Shown: positions 53,362 to 64,000 of the stretch, in pieces
How the letters are laid out: every line of letters begins with the position of its first letter
How positions within the stretch are numbered: position 1 is the stretch's first letter
NCBI RefSeq assembly: GCF_900113665.1
Contig: NZ_FOQD01000004.1
Location: 124,001-188,000 of the forward strand
Direction: 5' to 3'
DNA from: Planctomicrobium piriforme
Lineage (GTDB): Bacteria; Planctomycetota; Planctomycetia; Planctomycetales; Planctomycetaceae
DNA length: 64,000 nt
Notes under the pieces: model-generated
What the model was told of the DNA's origin: nothing
Databases searched by the model: none
What the model saw: the letters and a program-made list of their open reading frames with translations, nothing else
Program-made: the position numbers and the translations under genes

Positions 53362-54765
53362 CTACATGGCCGCCTTGGCTGCCTCGGCGATGACCGGAAA
53401 CTTTGTCGTCAGCACTTTGGCAATCAGGATGTAAACGGGAATCCCGATCGTCACGTTGTAACTGAACGTGACGCCCAGCGATGCCGCCAGCGGCAGCGTC
53501 GGGCTGGCTTCAGGGATCGCCATGCGTTGCACGGCCGGCAAGGCAATGTAAGAGGCCGCACCGCACAACACGGCGAACAGGGCATAGGTTCCGATCGCAA
53601 ACGGCTGGCCCAGGAACATCGAATAAGCGTGGGCGATGCACATCCCCAATGTGGCGAATACGTTCGGGGCAACCAGTGCGAAGGTGACGAACTGCCAACC
53701 GGCAGTGGCCAGATCTCGCAATTTCTGGGATGCCGTCATTCCCATTTCCAGCAGGAACAAGCACAAAATGGCTGGAAACAGATCGACGAACAACAGGTCG
53801 TCGGGCTTCGTGACCTTTTGGCCCTGAAGCTGGCTGATGAACCCGATCACAATCCCTGCAAACAGCAGGTAGATGCCCGGGTTAAAGAACACTTCGTGCA
53901 ACAGTTCGGCACTCAGCAGATGCTTCGACTGGGTCACTTCGTCTTCGTGTCCATGTTCTTGCAGGGCAATATCATCCTCGAATCGTTCAGCAGTCGTCTC
54001 TTCGTGATGACTGCCATGTCCGCCCCCGCCGACTGCAACCGTTGAGGCGCCGACGCTGGCGTACGCCAACTTGCGTCCTTCGATCTGAGCCACGCTGACG
54101 GTCCGCGTTTGCGAGACGACGCGTGACACAAAACCGGCTTCGCCGGGCATATTGCCGTTTTCATCCATGCCAGAGCGACGCATTTTGGCGACCAGAACCA
54201 AAGCCACCAGGCAGCCCGGGATTTCCATCACAGCCAGCATGACGGGCATGTAGGCCGCATAAGCGATTCCCGAAGCCGCGAGCACGCCGACGCAGGTCAC
54301 GAACGTTCCGGCCGAGTCCGAACCGTAGTATCCGGCCACGGTCGCCGCATCCACTTTTCGCAGTCGCGTAAATGTCCGCAGAATCCAGTAGGCCAGAATT
54401 CCGATCACCAGGTTGGTGCAGAATCCGATGAACATGAATCCCAGGGCCTGGGCCAGCATTCCCCGGCTCAGGCTCGCCAGTTCTTCGCCCCCGTGCCAGC
54501 CAATCGCCAGCAGCAGGTAAATGGTGATTGACTGATAGAGCACCTTGGGGAACTCGAACTTCACCTTCAAAATCGGAATCAGGAAGCCGGCGTAGAAGAA
54601 CAGCAGCAGCGGCTTGAACAGATTGTGAATGAAGTTGTTGCCGAACTCCTGCAGCAGCGTCATCTGCTGGCCGGCGGAAGCCGCAGCATCCGTGGCGCTC
54701 GCCGTCGCATGCTCCGCAACGGCGGTCGCCAGGATCGGGAGGTGATCGACAATCGAGTGCAACAT
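53362..54765 (-). CDS. Sodium-dependent bicarbonate transporter, SbtA family
   Basis: A 467-residue transporter of the SbtA/DUF897 family with about ten helices in two halves. The first half has FKPLLLFFYAGFLIPILKVKF and YYGSDSAGTFVTCVGVLAA, and the second FNPGIYLLFAGIVIGFISQL and FLLEMGMTASQKLRDL. Between the halves is a cytosolic loop of about 90 residues that is longer than usual, with an HGSHHEE and EHGHEDE His/acidic cluster. ATG 54765 has AGGAG seven bases upstream. It imports bicarbonate with sodium. It is divergent from the NtrB/NtrC-like operon, which may control it. No SbtB is adjacent. Confidence 0.9.
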   Translation of the reverse strand: MLHSIVDHLPILATAVAEHATASATDAAASAGQQMTLLQEFGNNFIHNLFKPLLLFFYAGFLIPILKVKFEFPKVLYQSITIYLLLAIGWHGGEELASLSRGMLAQALGFMFIGFCTNLVIGILAYWILRTFTRLRKVDAATVAGYYGSDSAGTFVTCVGVLAASGIAYAAYMPVMLAVMEIPGCLVALVLVAKMRRSGMDENGNMPGEAGFVSRVVSQTRTVSVAQIEGRKLAYASVGASTVAVGGGGHGSHHEETTAERFEDDIALQEHGHEDEVTQSKHLLSAELLHEVFFNPGIYLLFAGIVIGFISQLQGQKVTKPDDLLFVDLFPAILCLFLLEMGMTASQKLRDLATAGWQFVTFALVAPNVFATLGMCIAHAYSMFLGQPFAIGTYALFAVLCGAASYIALPAVQRMAIPEASPTLPLAASLGVTFSYNVTIGIPVYILIAKVLTTKFPVIAEAAKAAM

Positions 54766-55110
54766 CAACGTGCTCCTGTGGGATAACGGGGCCAAGGCAG
54801 GGTCTGCAGCCGAACGCCTCAGCCAAGCCTGTTTCACATTGCAGGCTCCATGCCGCAATTTGAGACAACAAACCTGTCTCCTTTCAGGCGAGCGTCGTCA
54901 CAATTCCGTAAGCCTTTCGCAAAGCGGAATTCGAAAACAACTTACAATTCAGAAATCACGAGCGCCTTGACGCCCGTTCTCTTACAAGAACGTCATTCTC
55001 ATAGATGACATCCGCCGTTATTTGACTTGCGCGGCTAGAATCTAGACAGACACATGAATTAGAAATTGACAGATGCTGCCTGTTTGCGCCGCTCCTATCG
55101 GTGGAGGCTC

Positions 55111-56672
55111 ATGAATACCCGTTTCCTGTTGAACATCATTGCCCCGACGATCGCCATCAGCATGCTGCTGTTCGGACTGGGGATTCTGGCCGCCTGGAAC
55201 GTCCAGCGGCAACAGGCATCGGTGTCGGAACTGGTGAACCTCGAGTTCCACAATACGCTGGCTGCCCAGAAGCTGTTGCTGGTCGTCAGCGACATGCGGC
55301 AGATGCTGCGGCAATATCTTCGCAGCCGCGATCAGGACTATCTCGAGCAGATTGCCCGACTGCAGCCGACTGTCAATGATCGACTTGCCGGACTCCATGA
55401 GTTCGCCCAGAACGCCGCGGAAAAGGAAGGCGTCCGCAGTACGAAGACCTCGCTCGAAATCTGGGCCGAGCTCGAACAGGGGAGCAACAAGTTCTTCGAA
55501 CAGCTCGACCGGATTCAGCGTCTTTCCAGTCCCGAAGCGCAGCACACAGCGGCCTTCGAACTCGACGATATCCTGAACGAAGAAGTCCAGCGGCCGACCA
55601 GCGAGTATGTCCAGTCCAACGAACAGGCCGCCGACCGCACGAACGAGGCGAACCGCCAGACCGCCAACCAGATGTTCGAAGCCTTTCTGCTGCTCGGCGT
55701 TTGCGGCGGCGCCGCCGGTCTGGTCGCCGGTCTCGCCATTGCACGCGGTGTTCGACGCCGAATGCTGAAGCTCGACGTCTCGGTTCGCGGCGCTGCCGAC
55801 AAGCTGCGCGAAGTGGTTGGTCCCGTCAAAATCACCGGTCCCGGCGGGCTCGGCAGTCTCGAATTGGGCCTCAAACAGGTTGAAGATCACATTGCCGTGG
55901 TTGTCGAACGGCTGCAACAGCGGGAACTCGAGAGCCTGCGGAACCAGCAGTTCGCCGCCGTCGGTCAACTTGCAGCAGGTCTCGCTCACGAGCTCCGCAA
56001 TCCGCTGATGCCGATGAAGATGCTGGTCCAGAAAGCGCTCTCGCGGCCCGATGCTCCACCCCTGACCCAACGTCAATTACAGGTGCTCGACGAAGAGATT
56101 CGACGCATGGAAGGGCTCGTCCAGGAATTCCTGGACTTCGCGAAGCCGCAACCGCTGCAGAAGAAGCGAATCGATCTCCTGATGGTGGTTCGACAGGCGC
56201 TCGAACTGGTCGCCGCCAGGGCCTCGGTGCAGCATGTCGAACTGGTCGGGCACATGCCGGATCAGCCCGTCGAAGTGGACGCCGACCCGCTCCGCTTGCG
56301 GCAGGTGTTGCTCAACCTGTTGCTCAACAGCCTCGACGTCCAGCCGGAAGGGGGCCGCATTGAGGTCGAAGTGAAACTCCCCCGTCGATCCACCGAGATG
56401 TCCTCTCCGGAAACGGTGATCATCCATGTGACCGACTCCGGACCTGGCATCCCGGAAGAGCTGCAAGCCAGAATTTTCGAACCATTCGTCAGTACAAAAG
56501 AAACCGGCACCGGACTGGGGCTCACGATTTGCGAACGCATCATTTCCGATCACGGCGGAACGCTCGAAGCTGCGAACCGGCCGCAAGGGGGCGCGCAGTT
56601 CGAGATCCGTTTGCCACAGGCTGAAAATAACCGACAGTTGGCCATGTACGCACTGCACGGGGAGGAATCGGC

Positions 56673-56676
<4 letters not shown>
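55111..56676 (+). CDS. Sensor histidine kinase, NtrB-like partner
   Basis: A 521-residue membrane kinase. TM1 covers residues 7-28, then comes a helical periplasmic/four-helix-bundle sensor (about 30-185), TM2 around 190-215, a HAMP-like linker, HisKA with H293 in LAAGLAHELRNPLMPM, and HATPase with LLLNSLDVQPEGG and GTGLGLTICE. ATG 55111 has GGAGG. The stop overlaps the start of the response-regulator gene by 4 bp (ATGA), so both are made together. The sensed signal is unknown. Confidence 0.93.
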
Positions 56677-58130
<1,454 letters not shown>

Positions 58131-58169
58131 AATACGAAGAGATTGAAAGGCTCAAGACTTGAGCGAATC

Positions 58170-58220
58170 ACTCCCCTCGCCCCAGTACTCTGGGGAGAGT
58201 GGCCGGGGGTGAAGGGCGAA
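58170..58220. repeat. GC-rich dispersed repeat, copy 2
   Basis: Second copy of the repeat at 24171-24225 (ACTCCCCTCGCCCC start, GGGGAGAG core), about 40 bp past the response-regulator stop. It may act as a transcript end. Confidence 0.7.
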
Positions 58221-58302
58221 CGGTTGATCGACTCAATAACGCCAGAACCTTCTGCATCCCCTCAGCGCATTTCGCGATCTCTGCGTTTCTACCATCTTCC
58301 CG

Positions 58303-59745
58303 TCAGATCCTCAGAAACAGCCGCTGCCGGTAAAGCCACAGGCACAGCAGCCAGATGGCAGTTACCGCGCTGACGGCCTCTACCACCGGCAGGAACGCCG
58401 AATGCATGACTGCCCCCGCGGTCTCCGGCGGGACATCGAGATTTCTCAACAGGTGAAACGTATTCGCCAGCCAGCCCAGCGCTCCGTCAATCGCCCAGCC
58501 GAAGTGCCGCTGCACATTTTCCGCCAGCCAGTCTTTCGTCAGCTCTCCCAGGAAATAGACGAGGATCGAATTGACCCCGATCACCACCAGCGGAAAGGCC
58601 AGCTTCTTGAAGGGCCAGAGATCGAACACCAGATAGAACAGCGCCAAGAGCCCCATCACATATCCGCCGCTGAACAGCACCCAGCTCGGCGTCCAGATCC
58701 GTTTCACGATCGGGCAACAGGTCGCCCCCGTGAGTACGCCCAGTCCCCAGCAGACGAGCGCCGCAACCAGCAGGCAGGCAAACTTCTCGCCAGGCCGCAC
58801 GCCTGACATGAGGAGTTCACCGCACAACAGCCCGAGGATCATCGTCGCCATCGACGGCACGAAATTCAGGGTCTGATAGCCGCCCCGATTGTAGAGAAAC
58901 GGGCCTTCATCGGCCGGACGCGGGAACAGGTTCAAAAACCACACGTCGAACGCATGAAACACGTTTCCGTTCTTCGACCACTGCTGGTACGGCGGCTTGT
59001 AGATGTCTCCCCGTTCGTACTTCGCATTCACTTCCGCCGGACGATAGTCCCCAGGCAGGGCGTAAAAGTGTAATGCGGCCCAGGTGCCGACCAGAATGGC
59101 AATCAATGCCAGCCCCTGAATCCAGATCTTTCGCCCCAGCAGCAGATAGACGAAGAAGTAACCCAGCCCGATCTGCGCGAGGACGTTGGGAAAGATCCAG
59201 TTCGTGCCGTCGTGACCGAGCGAATAGAGAAAGACTCCCATCAACACGAGGATCACGGCTCGAAGGAATGCATGCGCCGCCCGTCGCCAGCGATGATCCC
59301 CCTCATCCCGGCGCCGGGCAAACGAAAACGGCATCGCCACGCCCACCATGAACATGAAGGCCGGTTGTATCAGATCCCAGAACGACACCCCCACATGCAG
59401 CCACGGCGCTCCGACCGCGGCATCCTGCGTTCCCGGCACGAAGCTCGATTGCCAGGGGGGATGGTCGAAGTGGAACGCCACCCGTTGCACAGTGGGCCGG
59501 TCTAATATCTTCCACAACGGACTGTCATCAGGCGACCGAGCCAGATGCGCCAGCCCAAAGCCGTGTGCCGCCAGCATCAGCATGATGAACCCGCGATAGG
59601 CATCCAACGACGTCAGCCGTTCCGGGTACCTCGAAACCCGTTTGCGTTTGACGTGCGAACGGTCGCCATCAGGCTTCGGTGATGTCGCCGCAACAGGCGG
59701 AATCACATCCGCCTCGGGCGGGTCTTCCTTGATGCGGTACGTCAT
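58303..59745 (-). CDS. DUF5009/HGSNAT-like membrane acyltransferase
   Basis: A 480-residue multi-pass membrane protein (about 10 helices). The start after the hydrophilic leader, RLTSLDAYRGFIMLMLAAHG, is the family's 'LDxxRG' signature, as in heparan-alpha-glucosaminide N-acetyltransferase-like proteins and DUF5009; FWDLIQPAFMFMVGVAMPFS follows. Family members move acetyl groups to sugars across membranes; the substrate here is not known. ATG 59745. It lies upstream of, and reads away from, the DUF5658 gene; the two have a 66-bp gap and same strand, so could be co-transcribed. Confidence 0.85.
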   Translation of the reverse strand: MTYRIKEDPPEADVIPPVAATSPKPDGDRSHVKRKRVSRYPERLTSLDAYRGFIMLMLAAHGFGLAHLARSPDDSPLWKILDRPTVQRVAFHFDHPPWQSSFVPGTQDAAVGAPWLHVGVSFWDLIQPAFMFMVGVAMPFSFARRRDEGDHRWRRAAHAFLRAVILVLMGVFLYSLGHDGTNWIFPNVLAQIGLGYFFVYLLLGRKIWIQGLALIAILVGTWAALHFYALPGDYRPAEVNAKYERGDIYKPPYQQWSKNGNVFHAFDVWFLNLFPRPADEGPFLYNRGGYQTLNFVPSMATMILGLLCGELLMSGVRPGEKFACLLVAALVCWGLGVLTGATCCPIVKRIWTPSWVLFSGGYVMGLLALFYLVFDLWPFKKLAFPLVVIGVNSILVYFLGELTKDWLAENVQRHFGWAIDGALGWLANTFHLLRNLDVPPETAGAVMHSAFLPVVEAVSAVTAIWLLCLWLYRQRLFLRI

Positions 59746-59811
59746 GCAGCAAACTCCCTCGGCAGAGCGGAAACGGTCGGGGCAGAGCGAACCTGATTCC
59801 AGCCTGCGGTG

Positions 59812-60240
59812 TCAAAGCTCAGGCAACTCGAGTTCCAGCATCGTCCCTCCGTGGTTGACATACAACATCAAGCTGTAAACAACCACGAAGAAGACGCCCA
59901 GCGAGCCGAAGGTCAGCAGTAGCCGGGCAGTGTGCGGCCGCTTGGTGTAAACGATCTGGCAGATCAGGACGACCGTGGTGATGAGGGCGAACTTGTAGAG
60001 CAACAACCCTTTGGCGGCCCCCCACCCTGCGAGAAACCAGTTCGCGATGGGATTACTTTCGCGAAACCCATGCATCAGCATCCAGTACGTCATCGTGTAG
60101 TCGAGGACGTTTACCAGAATGAAGACCGCCGTCTCGGACTCGAGCGGCAGGTGATGGCGAAACAACAGATGCAACCAGTCAGCCGCACCTTTCGCCTTCT
60201 TTGATTTCACTTTTGGAAGTTCAGGTGGCCTGCGGGTCAT
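59812..60240 (-). CDS. DUF5658 membrane protein
   Basis: A 142-residue protein with three helices. FILVNVLDYTMTYWML, then ESNPIANWFLAGWGAAKGL and YKFALITTVVLICQIVYT are the DUF5658 pattern. ATG 60240 (MTRRPPELP) with AGG about ten bases upstream is preferred to 60300. Role unknown. Confidence 0.75.
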   Translation of the reverse strand: MTRRPPELPKVKSKKAKGAADWLHLLFRHHLPLESETAVFILVNVLDYTMTYWMLMHGFRESNPIANWFLAGWGAAKGLLLYKFALITTVVLICQIVYTKRPHTARLLLTFGSLGVFFVVVYSLMLYVNHGGTMLELELPEL

Positions 60241-60637
60241 GGAAAAACCTGAAAGGCAAACGGCCAGACTGATCGATTCAGGGACGGCATTTTCCAACAA
60301 GTATCTGGGACATGGGCGTTTTCCTCAATCTTCGGCCCCTGAAAGTTGAGGGAAAACCGGGGAGCTGAGAAAACAACTGTTTGCGACTCGGTTTGTCACC
60401 CCTACAATCGGCAAAGTTTCGCAGCGATGCGGTTCTTGACAGGCTTACCGCCGACCACTAACTTGCCGCCACACGAGTGCCGAACGAACAATTCGGCGAT
60501 TCCGAAGCATTCGGCTCAACCCGAATACTCGGTGCAGCCGAACTTTGTTGGCGTCCGGAGGCGAGAATATCGCTGAGGACAACAACCGATGAGTGCCAGA
60601 CAAAACACCAGTTGTCCGGCAGAGGAGAGAGACCACC

Positions 60638-60711
<74 letters not shown>

Positions 60712-60758
60712 ATGACTTACGACGATTCAGGAAGTCCGAAACAGCAATTAGACAGCAA

Positions 60759-61919
60759 TCAGGAAGTCATGCGGTTGAGAACAACCTGCATCTTCCCGGC
60801 CGCAATCTTCCCGTCACTCGGGATGTAGTGTGAGTAGGTTTTCTGCGTCGTTGCTGAGTTTGAATGGCCCAGGATGTGTGCCACGGCATAGAGAGGCGTT
60901 CCCTCTCGAAGCATTGCTGTGGCGGCCGTGTGGCGAACGTGATGAAAGCCTCGGTGGTTGATCTTGAGTTTCGCCAGCAGCGACTTCCACTGTCGCCTGC
61001 CGAAGTTCGTTCTGCGGATCACGAAACCGTCGCGACTCGGAAAGATGAAATCCTCCGGTCGCGCGCGACCCTCTTTCACAGCCAACTTTCGTCTTTCCGC
61101 AAGCTGCGCCATAACGGAATCAGCCAGGCTTACTGTTCTGCGGCTTCCTTTGGTTTTTGGAGATTTGATTGTGACATGGCCGGCGTAGTCTCTCGCCTGT
61201 CGTTCAATGCGAATGGTCGAGTTCGCCCAGTCGACGTCGTGCCACTGAAGGCCGAACAACTCGCCTTGCCGCGGGCCGACAGAAAAAGCCAGGTGGTACA
61301 GAGACTCGATCCGGCTCCCCTTAACCGCCGAAAGTATCTCGCCGCATTCCTTCTCCGTGAACGGTCGAATCTCAGGATCATCAGGCCGAGGACGAACCTC
61401 AGGTTCACATGGATTGAATCGAACCAGTTTGCGGCGCATTCCATAGTTGAAGATTGCCGAGAGCAGGTCAAAAGCTACCTGCTGAGAACGCAAACCCAAT
61501 GGCGCCGTGAAGGTCTCTTTTTTGCGGTCGTAACCGCTCATCTTCAATGCGTCGATCCACTGCTCGATGATGTCGACGGTCAGATCATCGCACTTCCTTG
61601 TACCGATCAAAGGAATGATGCGGCGGGCAACAACAGTCTGGTTGCTATCCAGGGTCGATTCATCGCCCTTTCTTTTCGACAACCACCGTTTCGCAAGTTC
61701 CTCAACCGTAATTCGTCCATCGACCGTTTCTCCGTGACGATGCTTCTCTTTCAGGGTGGCGAGGACCATTCGTCCGTGTTCTTGAGACTTCGCGTGCCGG
61801 CTGACTCTCTTGCTGCTTCCGTCGAGTTTTTCGACAGTGAGTTGGACGATCCATTGGCCGTTCTCTCTCTGAAAGATCGTGCCCTCGTGATTGGCTCTCC
61901 GCTTACTTTTCCTTGCCAT
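60759..61919 (-). CDS. Tyrosine recombinase/integrase
   Basis: A 386-residue integrase. The SAM-like core-binding domain covers about 65-175 and the catalytic domain about 185-380, with R217 (SVGPRQGELFGL), H326/R329 (HHVRH), H352 (GHSNSATTQ) and the nucleophile Y362 in TQKTY. It recombines the tRNA attachment site with the element. ATG 61919. The start overlaps the excisionase-like gene by 17 bp, so the two are co-translated. Confidence 0.95.
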   Translation of the reverse strand: MARKSKRRANHEGTIFQRENGQWIVQLTVEKLDGSSKRVSRHAKSQEHGRMVLATLKEKHRHGETVDGRITVEELAKRWLSKRKGDESTLDSNQTVVARRIIPLIGTRKCDDLTVDIIEQWIDALKMSGYDRKKETFTAPLGLRSQQVAFDLLSAIFNYGMRRKLVRFNPCEPEVRPRPDDPEIRPFTEKECGEILSAVKGSRIESLYHLAFSVGPRQGELFGLQWHDVDWANSTIRIERQARDYAGHVTIKSPKTKGSRRTVSLADSVMAQLAERRKLAVKEGRARPEDFIFPSRDGFVIRRTNFGRRQWKSLLAKLKINHRGFHHVRHTAATAMLREGTPLYAVAHILGHSNSATTQKTYSHYIPSDGKIAAGKMQVVLNRMTS

Positions 61920-62136
61920 TTCCCAGTTCCTTGTGGGTGTTTAGATACTGCAACAGGTCTTCTTTGTTCACGAGGTGACGACTCCCCCAGGGCATGTGCG
62001 GAATCTCGTTCTTCAGCACTTTTCCCCAGAAAGTCTTCTCTTCCTCGCCGATCGCCTCCGCCCACTCGGCGGCTGAAAACCAGCCAGCCTGAGCAAGCAC
62101 TTCCTTCGGCGTACTTGGTGGTGGAACAGTTGACAT
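61903..62136 (-). CDS. Excisionase-like helix-turn-helix protein
   Basis: A 77-residue small protein starting MSTVPPPSTPKEVLAQ. The middle (GWFSAAEWAEAIGEEEKTFWGKV) and the C-terminal SRHLVNKEDLLQYLNTHKE look like a winged helix-turn-helix of the excisionase/AlpA type, which bends attachment DNA and controls the integrase direction. It overlaps the integrase start by 17 bp. ATG 62136 is chosen over 62163. Confidence 0.6.
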   Translation of the reverse strand: MSTVPPPSTPKEVLAQAGWFSAAEWAEAIGEEEKTFWGKVLKNEIPHMPWGSRHLVNKEDLLQYLNTHKELGNGKEK

Positions 62137-62216
62137 GGGCGCATACAATCCGTAAGTTCGCACCTGACGGCACGAAAACCTCTAGCGGGGTCGGTTGTCT
62201 TAAAGGTTGCGAATCC

Positions 62217-62251
62217 GGGGAGTTGGCATTGGCGTGCCGACTCCCTTTTTT
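62217..62251 (+). terminator. Plus-strand Rho-independent terminator upstream of the excisionase gene
   Basis: GGGAGTTGGCA and TGCCGACTCCC form an 11-bp stem (one G-T pair) followed by TTTTTT. No plus-strand gene ends within 1.4 kb before it, so it may close an antisense or small regulatory RNA, or transcription from the tRNA. The surrounding 62164-62511 holds no gene that I can support. Confidence 0.7.
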
Positions 62252-62511
62252 ATGCGCAACCACCAGTTCGCAGGCAAAACGGCGGCGACTGGGCGCGACT
62301 CTACGGGGGGCGGCCGCGCGAGCTGCGCGGCCGAAAGCAATTCAAATTGGCCCACGGGCCTCTGTGCCCGAGCGCTACCGCATTCTGCAGCCACGGCGGC
62401 TCAATCCTTGCTCTACAAGGGGAGATTGCGCCAAAACGTGTTCGTAGCACGTCCGGCGACGCCGTTTTATACACGTCAACATCAGCAAATGCCAATCTAC
62501 AAGAGGTCGCC

Positions 62512-62691
62512 ATGTCATCTGATCGTGAATCGAAGGGCATGACGCAATGGCACTGGTTTGCCGTGTATGCGATCGGGATCTTGATGCTCGGGGCCATGAG
62601 GGCATGCTCCTCCGGTGGTGGTTCAGGTGGCTACAACGACTCGTACCGCGATGCCCCGACCGGCCAGAGTCGTGGCGGAGATACGTGGTAG
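62512..62691 (+). CDS. Small membrane protein with Gly/Ser-rich tail
   Basis: A 59-residue protein: a short charged start (MSSDRESKGMTQ), a helix WHWFAVYAIGILMLGAMRA and a GGGSGG-containing tail. ATG 62512 has AGAGG six bases upstream. It resembles small membrane proteins of integrated elements, but no family is known. A possible 38-codon frame follows at 62697; its ribosome site is too close to be convincing. Confidence 0.5.
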   Translation: MSSDRESKGMTQWHWFAVYAIGILMLGAMRACSSGGGSGGYNDSYRDAPTGQSRGGDTW

Positions 62692-63002
62692 GAGAAATGC
62701 GCCGAGAGAACGGCAGCGTGACAGCACCTGCGTGCGTCTGCCCGTACAACAATCTGCCTGGCTGGCCCGCGCTGGCTCGGCATCGTGTGCTTTCGGTTGA
62801 CCCGTCTGGGTAACCTTTTACGGGCATTGGCGAATCTTTCGCCAGCGACATAAGCGTTCCTGAATGTGTGATTGTTCACAATGTTGATTTCTGTGCGTTA
62901 AGAATTGCGCAATCTTCCAGGACTGTGAAGCGGTCAGGATGCGTCCTGTTTTGGAACGCAATAACACGCGCGCAGTACCCCGGGGACGCTGGGTGTTTTT
63001 AG

Positions 63003-63266
63003 ATGGCCGGTGGCGCAGTGACGCCTCGGCGGGGAGATCAACGGGTGGCCGCGAAGAGAAAAGTGCGGCCGAGAGCATTACCGGCTACGGAGCCGGGAGA
63101 TCAGAGCGTTGCGGCTGCGGCTGGCATTGGCTTCAGCGCGGCAGCAGCGAGGATCGATCGACCAGAAGAGATGGTCGTCGTGGATTTCGAATTGGCCCGA
63201 GGTGCGATTCATTGGTGCGACCGTCTGTGGTTGCACTTCCCTGTTTCTGGCGACTTCCAACGCTGA
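63003..63266 (+). CDS. Possible small basic protein, weak
   Basis: The 930-bp stretch from 62692 to 63624 holds no strong gene. The best frame is this one of 87 codons, with a basic start (MAGGAVTPRRGDQ) and a hydrophobic/aromatic end (GAIHWCDRLWLHFPVSG). There is no clear ribosome site, and another frame overlaps it. It is listed so that the gap is described, not as a firm gene. A 14-bp TGTGATTGTTCACA palindrome lies at 62867-62880. Confidence 0.25.
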   Translation: MAGGAVTPRRGDQRVAAKRKVRPRALPATEPGDQSVAAAAGIGFSAAAARIDRPEEMVVVDFELARGAIHWCDRLWLHFPVSGDFQR

Positions 63267-63562
63267 ATGTCGCCTGTTCCCTTGATGCGTGATTTCTATG
63301 ATCCTTACGGTTTTGTGTCAATGTGTTCAGTATCCAGAGGCACATTTTGTGAATCTGGGGAGTCTGGGACACAATTAATTGTGTGGAACCTAGTGGCTCC
63401 GCGAATTCCCGCGCATCTTGGTTCGAAAATGGTGCGTGACCCGAGAAGAAAATTGTTCACCCGCTCTTGACGACCGTTGAATAGGAAGCAACGATGCTAC
63501 TCGGGTTTGTCATGGAACCTCACCACGAAACATTTTTCCAGGCGGAAGCCTGTTAAAAACCA

Positions 63563-63606
63563 GAAGCCTCGCCGGTCGACCATGACCTTCCGGCGGGGCT
63601 TTCTGC
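63563..63606 (+). terminator. Hairpin terminator
   Basis: AAGCCTCGCCGG and CCGGCGGGGCTT form a 12-bp stem with one G-T pair, with a 14-nt loop, followed by TTCTGCTTT. It ends a plus-strand transcript from the left or separates it from the gene at 63625. Confidence 0.65.
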
Positions 63607-63624
63607 TTTGCTGTTTGTGGCGAA

Positions 63625-64000
63625 ATGTCTGGGAAACCTCTCTCTTTCCGACACCAACTGCTGATCTGTCCCGCCTGCGAAAAGCGGAACAAAGCGGTTC
63701 TGCTTCGCTTCGGCGACTATGAATGGCCGATCTGTTACTGCCGTTCCACTTCCTGCGCACTCAGAAGCAACGTTGCGACAAGGAAAGCCTTTGGCCGCGA
63801 AGAAGCCCTGAAGAACTCTGACCTGGAAGGCATCCGCGGCCGACCCAGTCGACACATCTCCCGGAATACAGCCGGCCAGGACTTGGCCGATCTCCTCGCC
63901 CGTCGCGCACACCAGAACCGCCACTGCCAGAGAATGGACGCTGACGGACTGGAGAACTGGGCTCGGTCCCACTGGAAGGGCGCCTCCGACAAAGATATCG
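63625..64000 (+). CDS. Zinc-ribbon protein, partial at window end
   Basis: A frame of at least 125 codons from ATG 63625, open to the last base, so its end is unknown. It begins MSGKPLSFRHQLLICPACEK, with CPAC at residues 15-18 and CYC...C about 25 residues later, a zinc-ribbon-like arrangement. The rest is hydrophilic with many His and Arg (GRPSRHISRN, RRAHQNRHC). It probably binds DNA, as do many such proteins of integrated elements, but this is an inference. The opposite strand also has an open frame here, without such features. Confidence 0.6.
   Translation, partial: MSGKPLSFRHQLLICPACEKRNKAVLLRFGDYEWPICYCRSTSCALRSNVATRKAFGREEALKNSDLEGIRGRPSRHISRNTAGQDLADLLARRAHQNRHCQRMDADGLENWARSHWKGASDKDI

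Larger units (their letters stand above)
60712..64000. mobile_element. Left end of an integrated element at tRNA-Ala
   Basis: An integrase gene ends 48 bp from the tRNA 3' end and faces it, an excisionase-like gene overlaps the integrase start, and the following genes are small, unlike chromosomal families. The typical layout is a tRNA-borne attachment site with the integrase next to it. I did not find a second copy of the tRNA 3' end to mark the right border, so the element continues past position 64000. Confidence 0.7.

Noticed and set aside
55022..55090. Promoter-like TTGACT and TTGACA hexamers before the kinase gene
   Set aside because: Neither has a matching -10 box at the right spacing.
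60864..62447. Long plus-strand open frame of 527 codons
   Set aside because: It is antisense to the integrase and excisionase genes, which carry the clear catalytic motifs.
63553..63972. Minus-strand frame of 139 codons at the window end
   Set aside because: The plus-strand frame from 63625 has a zinc-ribbon cysteine pattern and stays open to the end, so it is the better candidate.

Overview
This window looks like chromosomal DNA of a Planctomycetes bacterium (order Planctomycetales; I cannot name the genus). The evidence is the gene families rather than a marker gene: a fused DUF1080 plus glucose/sorbosone-dehydrogenase secreted protein, an OleA-type thiolase, squalene-hopene cyclase, DUF1844 and WXG100 proteins, several exported enzymes of unusual architecture, multi-PAS hybrid kinases, few operons, long intergenic spaces and many short dispersed or tandem repeats. 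The DNA is GC-rich overall, with a scatter of visibly AT-richer orphan genes.

Layout. 1-11.7 kb: a small membrane protein, dapF, a cysteine-less thioredoxin-like gene bracketed by two copies of a palindromic element, a SWIM zinc-finger protein, an RmlD-like reductase, two small orphans, a PhnP-like metallo-hydrolase, DUF1444 and DUF1844 proteins and two secreted alpha/beta hydrolases. 12-21 kb: a 1581-residue hybrid histidine kinase, a GH99/WbsX-like secreted protein, two membrane proteins and DUF2252. 21-28 kb: an orphan, a tandem pair of unknown secreted paralogues, a YeaH/DUF444 protein, an enoyl-reductase-like MDR protein, a BON protein, flotillin-like FloA and an OleA-like thiolase. 29-45.8 kb: a radical-SAM-like protein with odd cysteine spacing, an orphan histidine kinase, an alpha/beta hydrolase, a PD-(D/E)XK-like orphan, TerC, the DUF1080-GSDH fusion, a WXG100 protein, a GH10-like protein, a tagaturonate epimerase homologue, squalene-hopene cyclase, a short DnaA-like protein and a secreted protein with an internal duplication. 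45.9-60.3 kb: a three-gene phospholipid operon (CDP-alcohol phosphatidyltransferase, cdsA, plsC-like), an exported PCMT, pdxA, rfbC, DUF456, an SbtA-type bicarbonate transporter divergent from a NtrB/NtrC-like two-component operon, and DUF5009 and DUF5658 membrane proteins. 60.6-64 kb: tRNA-Ala(GGC) followed by a tyrosine integrase, an excisionase-like gene and small accessory genes, i.e. the left end of an integrated element that runs off the window.

How the genes work together. Most genes stand alone. The clear functional units are the phospholipid operon, the histidine kinase/sigma-54 activator pair (4-nt start/stop overlap) facing the bicarbonate transporter, and integrase/excisionase. 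No single obvious new multi-gene system is visible. The best leads are the paired palindromic elements around a thioredoxin-like gene, the tandem secreted paralogues, the short DnaA, the radical-SAM variant beside OleA, the exported PCMT, the catalytically degenerate GH10-like protein, and a family of heptamer tandem repeats in intergenic DNA.
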